From: Mycolicibacterium nivoides
GTDB lineage: Bacteria > Actinomycetota > Actinomycetes > Mycobacteriales > Mycobacteriaceae
NCBI RefSeq assembly: GCF_003855255.1
Contig: NZ_CP034072.1
Location: 5,990,889 to 6,054,888, forward strand
Direction of reading: 5' to 3'
Length of the DNA stretch: 64,000 nt
A program made the translations under genes and the position numbers. The notes under the pieces are model-generated. The model did no database searches and had not been told where the DNA came from. It saw only the letters and a program-made list of their open reading frames with translations. Of the stretch, positions 41,594 through 49,898 are shown piece after piece (position 1 is the first letter of the stretch; each line of letters opens with the position of its first letter).

Positions 41594-42496
41594 CTATGTG
41601 TTCGTGATCATGTCGACCAAGTTCGGCAAGGCCTCGGCGATCGCGCCGATGTCGAGGCTGTGGATCGAAGGGCGCCGCTCCCCCACCTGCCAGGGCGCCA
41701 GCAGCAGTGAATCCACTCCCACATCCCGCAACGCCCGCACCGATTCCGGTGTCACGGCTCCGCGCAACCCGGTTCGCGTCGTGAACGGGCGCGACGGCGC
41801 GTTGAGGGCGGACCTTGCAGTCTCCAACCTTCCCATCATCGCTGCCACATCTTCGACGGTGTGGTTGGCACCGACCCAGCCATCGGCGACGGCAGCGCAG
41901 CGCCGAGCCGCCACCTCCGACGTCCCCCCGACAAAGATCGGAATCGGCCCTGGCGGCGTGGGGTTGACCGCGACGGCATCGAACGTGAAGAAGCGGCCCT
42001 CGTGCGCAACCGGGGCGCCGGTCCACAATTCCGGTATCAGCTCCAACATCTCATCCAACACAGCGCCTCGGGACGAGAACCACTCGTTGCCGAGCGCCTC
42101 GTATTCCTCACGGAGCCATCCGACACCCACACCCAGCTCGAACCGGCCGCCCGCCATTGCCGCAACGGTCGCGGACTCCTTGGCCAGCATCACCGGGTGA
42201 CGCAGCGGCGCGAGCAGCACAGCAGTCATGAAGCGGATGCTCGAAGTACGTGCTGCCAGACCGGCGATCGCCACGATCGGATCTGGTAACAGGGTGTCGG
42301 TCGGCAAGCTGGCAGGTCGACCGCCTCCGTAGGGATACGGGGAAGAGAACTCCGCGGGCACCGCGGGGTGCTCGGAGAGCGCAACCCCGGTGACCCCGGA
42401 CCGCTCAGCCGCGAGGGTGAGTGCAACCAGACCCTCCGCGGGAAGGAACGGCAGCGACAGCCACACGTCCATCCTGCGGGGGTGGCCCGCGGTCAC
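41594..42496 (-). CDS. Luciferase-like (LLM) oxidoreductase, probably F420-dependent
   Basis: This 300-residue single barrel begins with MDVWLSLPFLPAEGLV after a short lead and contains RHPVMLAKESATVAAMAGGRFELGVGVGW and IPIFVGGTSEVAARR. These are typical of mycobacterial F420-dependent LLM enzymes. A GTG start at 42496 overlaps the amidohydrolase stop by four bases (GTGA). It could carry out a hydride transfer or Baeyer-Villiger-like step on a cyclic intermediate. F420 use is inferred from the lineage, not seen. Confidence 0.85.
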   Translation of the reverse strand: MTAGHPRRMDVWLSLPFLPAEGLVALTLAAERSGVTGVALSEHPAVPAEFSSPYPYGGGRPASLPTDTLLPDPIVAIAGLAARTSSIRFMTAVLLAPLRHPVMLAKESATVAAMAGGRFELGVGVGWLREEYEALGNEWFSSRGAVLDEMLELIPELWTGAPVAHEGRFFTFDAVAVNPTPPGPIPIFVGGTSEVAARRCAAVADGWVGANHTVEDVAAMMGRLETARSALNAPSRPFTTRTGLRGAVTPESVRALRDVGVDSLLLAPWQVGERRPSIHSLDIGAIAEALPNLVDMITNT

Positions 42497-43719
42497 TGCC
42501 GGGTCGCGGGAGGCTCGGGCAGTGCGAAGTTGAACACCCGCGATGCGTTGGTCTGCATGACCTTTCGCTTCACCTCATCGGAGAGCCCCGCCAGCTCCTT
42601 GTGCGCTACCTCGATGCAGTTGGGCCACGTTGAATCGGTATGCGGGTAGTCCGTCTCGATCATCACGTTGTCGACACCGATCTTCTCGATGGACGCCACC
42701 CCGAACGAATCCTCGATGAAGCAGCCGAAGATGTGCTTGCGGAACAGCTCCGAGGGCATGGCCGAGAGATCCAGTCCACCGGAGTTGCTCTCGTCGCCGC
42801 CCCAGCCCTTGAGATAGTCATCCGCACTGAAACCGTCCTTGGCCGCCCAGCCACGCTGAACCTCCACCACGTGGTCGCACCGCTCGATCACGTAGGGAAT
42901 CCAGCCGATCCCGCCCTCGGACAGGCACAACTTGAGATTCTCATACTTCGGCAGCCAGGGGCTGAACAGCCAGTCGATGCAGGCCGCAGCGGTACTCGCC
43001 ACCGGGGAGAGCGCGATCACGCCCAGCATGGGCATATCAGGAGATGTCGAGGGCAGCCGCGACGACGAGCCCAGGTGCATGCAGAGCGGCATCCCGGTGT
43101 CATTGGCGGCGGCGATCATCGGTTCCCAGTACCCGCTGCGATCATGAATGGACGGCAACCCGAGCTCATAGGCATTCTCGCTGAAGGCGATCGCCTTTGC
43201 ACCCATCGCTGCGGTGCGTTCGATTTCCTTGGCGGCCAAGGCAGGATCCCACAGGGGCAGGATCACCATCGGAATCAGCCGGTCCGGAGCTGCCCCGCAC
43301 CACTCCTCGATCATCCAGTCGTTGTAGGCCTGCACGCACAGCAGCCCGAGCTCACGGTCCTCGGCCTCGGTGAACTCCTGTCCACAGAACCGCGGGAATG
43401 ACGGAAATGACAGCGAGGCAAGCACACCGGCGCGGTTCATGTCCTCGATTCGCGCGTTCGGCTCGTAGCACCCTGGCCGCATATCGGCGTAGGTAATGGG
43501 CAACGGACTGAAGTCCTCGCGCTTCTTCCCGGCCGCAGCGGAGAGTCCGGTGGTGGGCTTGCGCTTGCCTTCAAAGACCCACGCTTCGCCGTCAGCGTCA
43601 TTCACTATGTGCGGGCCGGCCTCCTTGAACTTCGCCGGAAGCCGTTCCTGCCAGACGTGCGGCGGCTCCAGAACGTGGTCGTCGACGGAGACCAGCCAGT
43701 CCAATGAAATGTCCGTCAT
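42493..43719 (-). CDS. Amidohydrolase-2 family enzyme, third of three
   Basis: This 408-residue barrel enzyme has VDDHVLEPP near the N terminus, MHLGSSS in the barrel and TDYPHTDSTWPN near the C terminus. It is closely similar in layout to the first copy (30051). GGAGAG precedes the ATG at 43719; a frame reaching 43749 would have a poorer start. It is in the same operon as the LLM, acyl-CoA dehydrogenase, crotonase and ligase genes. Hydrolytic ring cleavage or decarboxylation of a cyclic keto acid is plausible. Confidence 0.85.
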   Translation of the reverse strand: MTDISLDWLVSVDDHVLEPPHVWQERLPAKFKEAGPHIVNDADGEAWVFEGKRKPTTGLSAAAGKKREDFSPLPITYADMRPGCYEPNARIEDMNRAGVLASLSFPSFPRFCGQEFTEAEDRELGLLCVQAYNDWMIEEWCGAAPDRLIPMVILPLWDPALAAKEIERTAAMGAKAIAFSENAYELGLPSIHDRSGYWEPMIAAANDTGMPLCMHLGSSSRLPSTSPDMPMLGVIALSPVASTAAACIDWLFSPWLPKYENLKLCLSEGGIGWIPYVIERCDHVVEVQRGWAAKDGFSADDYLKGWGGDESNSGGLDLSAMPSELFRKHIFGCFIEDSFGVASIEKIGVDNVMIETDYPHTDSTWPNCIEVAHKELAGLSDEVKRKVMQTNASRVFNFALPEPPATRQ

Positions 43720-43745
43720 CTTCTCTCCTTCGATTGTTGGTCGCG

Positions 43746-44558
43746 TCACGACGACGCGGCGGCCCTTGAGTTACCGATGTTTCGCTCGGTGGTGTAGCTG
43801 TCCAGTTGTTCGCGGAATGTCGGCAGGGCAAACGTCTCGGCTTCCGCTGCGAACGCGAAGTCGATCACGTTGCCGACAGCGGCGGTCACGTGCATGTTGA
43901 GCGCGCGCTTGGTGTCCCGCAGCGCCTGTTTCGGTTGGTCGGCCAGCCTTCGGGCCAGGGCATGTGCACTGGGCAGCACCTCCTCGGCGGGCACGACGTG
44001 GTTCGCCATCCCCAGGCGCTCAGCCGTGGCGGCGTCGATGCGGTCGCCGGTGAGCAGATACTCCTTGGCACGCAACATGCTCATCACCAACGGCCAGGCC
44101 AGCGCACCGCCGTCGGCGGCCACGAGCCCGAGAGTCACGTGCGGGTCCGCCATGAACGCCCGCTCGCTCATGAACACCACATCGGACAGCACCGCAAGGC
44201 TGCAACCCAGGCCGACGGCCGGACCGTTGACGGCGGCGATGACGGGTTTGGGGAAGGCGATCAGTTCGGTGACGATGCGGCGTGCCTCGGCCATGGTCCG
44301 GTAGCGAAAGTCCGGATCGTTGGAGACGCGGTTGAGGAAATCCATGTCGCCGCCGGCCGAGAAACCCCTACCGGCTCCCGTCAGCACGACCGCGCCCACC
44401 TCGTCGTCATCGCGCAGTCCGGCCCAGACATCCGCCAGTTCCGAATGCAACTCCTCGTTGACCGCGTTCATCCAATCCGGCCGGTTCATCGTTACCGTCC
44501 GGACACTGCCGGTGCCTTCCACCAGAAGAACACCCGAATCGCGATTGTTGTCGTCCAT
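43746..44558 (-). CDS. Enoyl-CoA hydratase/isomerase-family protein
   Basis: This 270-residue crotonase has LTGAGRGFSAGGDMDFL and VNGPAVGLGCSLAVLSDVV oxyanion segments and a C-terminal helix rich in Ala/Leu. GGAGGTT precedes the ATG at 44558; earlier in-frame codons read into the divergent promoter region. It is probably the first gene of the long minus-strand operon down to 38033, across only 26 bases to the amidohydrolase. Confidence 0.88.
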   Translation of the reverse strand: MDDNNRDSGVLLVEGTGSVRTVTMNRPDWMNAVNEELHSELADVWAGLRDDDEVGAVVLTGAGRGFSAGGDMDFLNRVSNDPDFRYRTMAEARRIVTELIAFPKPVIAAVNGPAVGLGCSLAVLSDVVFMSERAFMADPHVTLGLVAADGGALAWPLVMSMLRAKEYLLTGDRIDAATAERLGMANHVVPAEEVLPSAHALARRLADQPKQALRDTKRALNMHVTAAVGNVIDFAFAAEAETFALPTFREQLDSYTTERNIGNSRAAASS

Positions 44559-44839
44559 ATAACCTCCGTCAGTCCCGTTCAGTATTTCCAGCACCGGACC
44601 GCACGGAACAGATTGCGACCATGCCATTAGCAGCACTGCCACGCTGCGTCGTCGGTGGCACGGCCTGGCAGTCTCGGCACCACACTGACCGACGGCCCCC
44701 CGAGTAGCATCGCCACGCACATCGGTGCCGCACCCAGAGATGCCGTACCACAACGATATTGGCGGATCGCGACAATGGCGTCGCCGACCGCCGGACCGGC
44801 ATCGGGATCCGTCGCGTCACAACTCAATTTGGAGGACAC

Positions 44840-46006
44840 ATGCACGAGGCCGTGATCATCGATGCGGTACGTACACCCATCGGCAAACGCAACGGGTCCC
44901 TCGCCGATATGCACCCCGCCGATCTGTCAGCCCACGTCTTGTGCGCGCTGGCCCAACGCACCGGTATCGACCCGGCGATGGTCGATGATGTGCTGTGGGG
45001 CTGCGTGAACCAGGTGGGCGATCAGGCCGCCCAGATCGGTCGCTACTCGGTCTTGGCCGCCGGTTGGCCGGAGGGCGTCGCCGCGATGACCGTCAACCGG
45101 GCTTGCGGTTCCAGCCAATCGACGTTCGATTTCGCTGCCGCCCTGGTCCGCTCGGGGCATTACGACATGGTGGTGGCCGGCGGCGTGGAGTCGATGAGCC
45201 GGGTGCCGCTGGGTGCCGGGCGCGATCTCGGCCGGCCGTTCGGCCCACGCGCACGGCAGCGGTATCAGACCGAGTTACGCGACGGGGGCTTCCCGAACGA
45301 GGATTTCAATCAGGGAGTGGGCGCGGAGTTGATCGCGCAGCGCTGGGCGCTGACCCGTAGGCGCCTCGACGAGTTCTCGGCCCGTTCGCACGAGCTGGCG
45401 GCCTCGGCGATCGACGCCGGGGCGTTCGACACCCAACTGGCCCCGCTGCCGGACAAGCCGGACTTCTCGGCCGACGAGGGGCTGCGCCGTGGCACCAGTC
45501 CCGAAACCCTGGCCAGCCTGAAACCGGCGTTCCAGGCCGACGGTGTCATCCACGCGGGCAATTCTTCACAGATCTCCGACGGCGCATCGGCCACGCTGAT
45601 CTGTAGCGCCACCAAGGCCCGTGAACTCGGGCTGACACCCATCGCCCGCTACCACACCGGCGTCGTGGCCGGTTCAGACCCCGTACAGATGCTGACCGGA
45701 CCGATCCCCGCAACCGAAAAGCTTTTGCGCAAAACGGGATTGAGCATCTCCGATATCGGCGTGTTCGAGGTCAACGAGGCGTTTGCCTGCGTACCACTGG
45801 CCTGGCAGCAGAACTTCGACGTACCCGAAGAACGCCTGAACCCGCTCGGAGGCGCCATCGCAGTGGGCCATCCGCTCGGGGCATCTGGCACTGTGCTGAT
45901 GACGAGGATGATTCATCACATGCGCGACAAAGGAATTCGATACGGGCTCCAGACGATGTGCGAGGGCGGCGGGACGGCCAACGCCACCATCGTCGAACTC
46001 GCGTAA
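44840..46006 (+). CDS. Acetyl-CoA acyltransferase (thiolase)
   Basis: This 388-residue thiolase has the nucleophile Cys89 in NRACGSSQ, the histidine motif AVGHPLGASGT and the second cysteine in TMCEGGGTANA. ATG 44840 has GGAGG five bases upstream. It would perform the final cleavage of a 3-ketoacyl-CoA produced by the crotonase and dehydrogenase steps. It is divergent from the crotonase gene across about 280 bases without a clear repeat, and cotranscribed with the ferredoxin gene. Confidence 0.92.
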   Translation: MHEAVIIDAVRTPIGKRNGSLADMHPADLSAHVLCALAQRTGIDPAMVDDVLWGCVNQVGDQAAQIGRYSVLAAGWPEGVAAMTVNRACGSSQSTFDFAAALVRSGHYDMVVAGGVESMSRVPLGAGRDLGRPFGPRARQRYQTELRDGGFPNEDFNQGVGAELIAQRWALTRRRLDEFSARSHELAASAIDAGAFDTQLAPLPDKPDFSADEGLRRGTSPETLASLKPAFQADGVIHAGNSSQISDGASATLICSATKARELGLTPIARYHTGVVAGSDPVQMLTGPIPATEKLLRKTGLSISDIGVFEVNEAFACVPLAWQQNFDVPEERLNPLGGAIAVGHPLGASGTVLMTRMIHHMRDKGIRYGLQTMCEGGGTANATIVELA

Positions 46007-46074
46007 GTGGTGCTTTCGGTGCTCTCATCGCCTCGCTCTCGCTGCGCAGAGCCGATTTCGGCACGATTGCAGCC

Positions 46075-46266
46075 ATGAGGATTTCGGTGAACTACGATCT
46101 GTGTGAGTCCAACGCCTTGTGCTGCTTCGCGGCACCGGAGATTTTCGAGGTGCGCGAGGACGAACTGCTGTATGTCCTCGACGACAACCCGCCGGAAACC
46201 ATGCGCGCCGAGGTTTATGAGGCGATCAATGCGTGCCCGAAGCGAGCCATCACCATCGATGACTGA
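46075..46266 (+). CDS. Small ferredoxin (P450-type, CxxNxxC)
   Basis: This 63-residue ferredoxin has the reduced cluster motif CESNALC followed by a distal CP (ACPKRAI), the pattern C-x2-X-x2-C-xn-CP of mycobacterial P450 ferredoxins. The usual fourth-cysteine position is Asn here. Such proteins carry 3Fe-4S or 4Fe-4S clusters and pass electrons to a CYP partner, probably the P450 at 33750. The ATG at 46075 begins MRISVNYD. The stop codon lies inside the terminator hairpin. Confidence 0.88.
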   Translation: MRISVNYDLCESNALCCFAAPEIFEVREDELLYVLDDNPPETMRAEVYEAINACPKRAITIDD

Positions 46267-46282
46267 TCGATGGTGATGGCTC
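46244..46282 (+). terminator. 17-bp hairpin that includes the ferredoxin stop codon
   Basis: 46244-46260 pairs perfectly with 46266-46282 around a 5-base loop. The last codons of the ferredoxin gene form one arm. It separates convergent ferredoxin and TetR genes. Confidence 0.85.
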
Positions 46283-46286
46283 ACGC

Positions 46287-46907
46287 TCACGTGTAGGCCC
46301 GAATAAAGGCATCAACACCGTCGACGAGAATCGAGTCGATGACATCTCCGGCAGATGCGGCCGATGCGTCGACGGTGTCCTGCACGAGCAGGACCGTGAG
46401 TGCGATGAAGTGCTCGGCGGCCCGGAGCGGGGAATCGGTGCGGATCGCCCCTTCCTGGACGAACTGCGCCATCCGCTCGGTGAACAGCGCCATCGGCTTA
46501 CTGTGGTCCAGTCCGAGTACGGGACTGCCGCCGGAGGCGGCGCTCAGCAGATTGCGGTATTTGAGGTAGTCGGTGGAGGGCAGCGCCTCCACCGCGATCC
46601 GCCGCACGAACGCCAGCAGCCCATCGCGCAGTTCGCATCCTGTCGGTAGCTCGTCGGCGAGCGCGGCCGCCACCGTCACCAGCACGCCGTCCGCCAGCCG
46701 TTCCACCACCGTGGACAGTATGGTCTCCTTGTCCCCGAAGTGGTCATAGACAGTCCGCTTGGACACATCGGCGCGGGCCGCGATCGCGTCAACGCTGGTC
46801 GACTTGAACCCCGCGGTGAGAAACAGCTCCTGAGCAGCGTCGAGAATCGCACGACGCTTGATCTCCGAGCGGCCGCGACGGCTCGAACCCGTGGTCCCGG
46901 TGGTCAT
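46287..46907 (-). CDS. TetR-family transcriptional regulator
   Basis: This 206-residue repressor has the helix-turn-helix SVDAIAARADVSKRTVYDHFGDKETIL near the N terminus and a helical ligand domain. The ATG at 46907 is preferred over an in-frame TTG at 46925. It lies next to the 11-bp inverted repeat at 46941-46969, its probable operator, and at the edge of the 27-46 kb catabolic cluster, so it may control that cluster or the XRE gene. The inducer is possibly an acyl-CoA. Confidence 0.88.
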   Translation of the reverse strand: MTTGTTGSSRRGRSEIKRRAILDAAQELFLTAGFKSTSVDAIAARADVSKRTVYDHFGDKETILSTVVERLADGVLVTVAAALADELPTGCELRDGLLAFVRRIAVEALPSTDYLKYRNLLSAASGGSPVLGLDHSKPMALFTERMAQFVQEGAIRTDSPLRAAEHFIALTVLLVQDTVDASAASAGDVIDSILVDGVDAFIRAYT

Positions 46908-46940
46908 GTGCTGAATCAACTCCAAAGTGTGACGAATATC

Positions 46941-46969
46941 AAACTAAACTAGTCGGTGTAGTGTAGTTT
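46941..46969. promoter_or_regulatory. Inverted-repeat operator between tetR-like and XRE genes
   Basis: AAACTAAACTA (46941-46951) and TAGTGTAGTTT (46959-46969) are inverted copies matching at 10 of 11 bases, with a 7-base spacer. The region is otherwise GC-rich, so this AT-rich dyad stands out. Its size fits a TetR dimer site. Confidence 0.75.
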
Positions 46970-47171
46970 CGAATCTGTGAACAATGGTGTTCCAGGTGCA
47001 ACACAAAATATGGATGCAACCGGATCGGTCATCTTGCAGGCCCCGCGGCGTACGCCCGGTGCCGTCAGTTCCTCGACACCATCGCGCCTTTCAGCGCGGC
47101 CCTGTTCGCGACCCCCTCACCGTCCGACCCCCTCGGACGGACCCAGCCCCCCGCGACGAGGAGACTGCCTC

Positions 47172-48095
47172 ATGGACGACCGCACCCTGACTCTTCCCGG
47201 TCACGCACCGGCCCTCGGCACCGATCCAGGGGCGCCGCAACTGGTCACCGCGGTCGGCCGCAGCCGGACCACGGAGGACCAGGCCAGGCGCAACTCGCTG
47301 GCCGCGTTCCTGCGAGCCCGGCGGGAGTCGCTGCAGCCAGAGGACATCGGGATTCCGCGACGCGGACGCCGACGCGTGAAGGGACTGCGCCGGCACGAGG
47401 TCGCCGACACCGCAGCGGTGAGTGTCACCTGGTACACGTGGCTGGAGCAGGCACGAGATATCCACACCACCCCGCAGGTCATCGAAGCCTTGGCTCGCGC
47501 ACTGCAACTCGATGACAGCGGGCACAGCTATCTGCGCCGACTCGCGGGAGTCACACCGCGCACCACCTATACCGACGCGCGCGATATAGGTTCGAGTATG
47601 AAGGCCCTTGTCGACAATCTGCTGCCCAACCCGGCGCACCTGATGCTCCCGGCCTCCGACCTGGTGACCTGGAACCGCTCCTATGCTCAGCTGTTCGTCG
47701 ACCCCGCGACCTTGGCCCCGGAACACCGCAACGGTTTGTGGATCCAGGTCATGTTTCCGGAGATGCGCGACCGCCTCGTGGATTGGGAACTGGAGACGCG
47801 TCGCGCCGCCGGCCGCTTCCGCGCCGAAGCTGCCAAGTACCCCGGTGATCCGCACTTCGCCAGCGTGGTCGACACGCTGACCGCCGAAAGCAGCTTCTTT
47901 CATGACATCTGGGAACGCCACGAAGTTCAGGGTGCCGCAGACCATGTCGAGACGATCGACCACCCCCATGTCGGTCATGTGCGTGCCCGGCTGATGCAGC
48001 TGCGCCCGCTGGAGCATCCGAACATGTTGTTGATGGTGCACATGCTCGCCGACACCGAATCGCGGGAACGCATGCAGGCCCTGCTCGCCGGCTGA
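47172..48095 (+). CDS. XRE-family regulator with MmyB-like ligand domain
   Basis: This 307-residue protein has an N-terminal HTH (LAAFLRARRESLQPEDIG, then RRVKGLRRHEVADTAAVSVTWYTWLEQAR). A PAS-like MmyB domain follows (NPAHLMLPASDLVTWN ... LIWIQVMFPEMR). Members often bind a fatty-acid-like ligand. The ATG at 47172 follows GAGGAGAC. An in-frame start at 46977 would place 65 low-complexity residues before the domain and is rejected. Confidence 0.85.
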   Translation: MDDRTLTLPGHAPALGTDPGAPQLVTAVGRSRTTEDQARRNSLAAFLRARRESLQPEDIGIPRRGRRRVKGLRRHEVADTAAVSVTWYTWLEQARDIHTTPQVIEALARALQLDDSGHSYLRRLAGVTPRTTYTDARDIGSSMKALVDNLLPNPAHLMLPASDLVTWNRSYAQLFVDPATLAPEHRNGLWIQVMFPEMRDRLVDWELETRRAAGRFRAEAAKYPGDPHFASVVDTLTAESSFFHDIWERHEVQGAADHVETIDHPHVGHVRARLMQLRPLEHPNMLLMVHMLADTESRERMQALLAG

Positions 48096-48106
48096 CATCG
48101 GCGGCG

Positions 48107-48514
48107 CTACCGCCGGCGCCAGCGCAGGACCGCCACCCGCCAGCCCTGGGACCCGAACTCGACATCGTCGAATCCGACGTCGACGGACTGCCCGATCCGC
48201 AGACCGCGGCCATCGGCCGGTCCGTCGATGTACCCGGGCACCAGCAGATCGTCCTGTTCTTCGAGCCGGACCATGACGACGACCGAGGGCGCCGACTCAG
48301 CGCCGGGCCGGTGACCGACGGTCCACGACGCAATGGTGCCACGACCGCTCGCCGCAACCCAGTTCCACTCCAGTGAACTGCAGTCACCGCACACCGCACG
48401 GGCTGGCCAACGAAGCCGCCGACAGCGTGCGCAATCCTGGACAAGTAGCTCGCCCCGCTCCAACGCATCCCACCACGGTGCCGAATCAGCATCGGCCAGA
48501 GGATGATTGGTCAT
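48107..48514 (-). CDS. DUF35 zinc-ribbon/OB-fold protein
   Basis: This 135-residue protein has a rubredoxin-like zinc ribbon CARC...CGDC in the first 45 residues and then an OB-fold (GTIASWTVGHRPG ... VPGYIDGPADGRGLRIGQSVDVGF). DUF35 proteins partner thiolase-fold enzymes; the known case is the ChsH2-Ltp2 aldolase complex of cholesterol side-chain degradation. Here it directly follows an Ltp-type gene by five bases, which supports the same arrangement. Confidence 0.87.
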   Translation of the reverse strand: MTNHPLADADSAPWWDALERGELLVQDCARCRRLRWPARAVCGDCSSLEWNWVAASGRGTIASWTVGHRPGAESAPSVVVMVRLEEQDDLLVPGYIDGPADGRGLRIGQSVDVGFDDVEFGSQGWRVAVLRWRRR

Positions 48515-48519
48515 AATGG

Positions 48520-49683
48520 CTACCCTCCCCGCTTCAGGATGACTGCACCGGTGATACCACTGTTGATCCCCGGTTGAGCGGTCGACAGCGCCACCTCGGC
48601 ACCGGCGACCTGCCGGTCACCGCATTCATGGCGCAGCTGCCGTACCGCCTCGACGACATGGTTGAGACCGTGCACGTATGCCTCGGACAGATGACCACCA
48701 TGGGTGTTGACCGGAAGCCGACCCCCGATCCTCGTCTCCCCCTCCGCGATCATCGATGCCGCCGCACCGGGTTCACAAAACCCGTATGCCTCCAACTGCA
48801 AAGGCACCAGTGAGGAGAACGCGTCGTAGAACTCGGCCACATCGATGTCCTCGGGGCTCATCCCAGCCGCCTCGTACAGCCGTGGTGCCATCCGCGTCGC
48901 CCCCGACACGGTGATATCCGAACGGTGGTTGGACGCCAACTGACTGCCCCCACCCGATGCGGTGGCGCAGATGGTCACCGGACGACGCCGGGTATCCCGA
49001 CTGCGAGCCGGGGACGTCACGACCATCGCGACAGCAGCATCGGATTCGATACAGCAGTCGAATAGCCTCAGCGGTTCGTAGATCCACCGCGAACCGAGAT
49101 ACTCGTCCATGCTGAGCGGTTGCCGCATCATCGCCGCCGGATTGCGAACTGCATTGTCGCGCTGGTTGATCGCCACCATGCCGAGATCCTCCTCGGTGAG
49201 CCCGTACCGGTGCATGTAGGCGCGGGTGAACATGGCGAATTGCGCGGGCGCGGAAGCGTGTTGGTAGGGCAGCCAGTACTGCGCATCAGAGGACATTCCG
49301 GTCATGGCCGCCGCACCCGACATACGCGGACCCGAACGCGCGTTCAGCGCCCGCCACACCACCACGCAACGGGCTTGCCCAGTGGCCACCGCGCTGGCCG
49401 CCGCAGCCAGCGGTGCGATACACGAACTACCGCCCCCGAATACATCTCGGATAAACCTCACATCAGCGATGCCCAGCACCTGAGCAACCAGTGCTGGGTC
49501 CGCCGAGTCGGCGATACGGTGACACGCTACCCCGTCGACGTCACGTGCCGTCAGGCCGGCATCCGCGAGCGCGGCGCTGATGGCCTGCACCGCGAGGGTG
49601 AGCGTGGAGACGCCCGAGCGCTTGGAGTATTGCGTACGCCCGACACCGACGATTGCGGCCGCGTCCCGAAAAGGGTTGTCCAC
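48520..49683 (-). CDS. Ltp/SCP-thiolase-type protein, candidate acyl-CoA retro-aldolase
   Basis: This 387-residue thiolase-fold protein has IVGVGRTQYSKRSG at the start, GGGSSCIAPLAAAASAV around the usual nucleophile region, and NTHGGHLSEAYVHG near the C terminus. Tyr286 (EFYDAF) and Tyr336 (SEAYVHG) are 50 residues apart, matching the spacing I recall for the two catalytic tyrosines of Ltp2 (294 and 344). With the DUF35 gene beside it, retro-aldol cleavage of a 3-hydroxy branched acyl-CoA is more likely than thiolysis. Otherwise it may be a non-catalytic lipid-transfer protein. Confidence 0.82.
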   Translation of the reverse strand: MDNPFRDAAAIVGVGRTQYSKRSGVSTLTLAVQAISAALADAGLTARDVDGVACHRIADSADPALVAQVLGIADVRFIRDVFGGGSSCIAPLAAAASAVATGQARCVVVWRALNARSGPRMSGAAAMTGMSSDAQYWLPYQHASAPAQFAMFTRAYMHRYGLTEEDLGMVAINQRDNAVRNPAAMMRQPLSMDEYLGSRWIYEPLRLFDCCIESDAAVAMVVTSPARSRDTRRRPVTICATASGGGSQLASNHRSDITVSGATRMAPRLYEAAGMSPEDIDVAEFYDAFSSLVPLQLEAYGFCEPGAAASMIAEGETRIGGRLPVNTHGGHLSEAYVHGLNHVVEAVRQLRHECGDRQVAGAEVALSTAQPGINSGITGAVILKRGG

Positions 49684-49816
49684 AAGCCGAATCTATCGGA
49701 ATCTATGGGCCGCGACGTGGTGGACCGCGCACTATCACCAATGCCCATACGCTGGCTGCAACCATTGCGCGCTGTGTCCTGACCATGGTGTCATCGCAAC
49801 CATTTTCGCCGTCGGT

Positions 49817-49826
49817 AACCGCGGTT
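49817..49826. promoter_or_regulatory. AACCGCGGTT palindrome upstream of the CaiB-type gene
   Basis: A perfect 10-bp palindrome flanked by GGT/AACC lies in the 215-base divergent region between the Ltp-type gene and the CoA-transferase gene. It is a possible operator; short perfect palindromes also arise by chance in such DNA. Confidence 0.35.
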
Positions 49827-49898
49827 AACCTGCTGACGGAATGATGGTTGCCTTCGAATGTGGTCCATCCCAATGATACTCACGGCGAAAGAGATACG

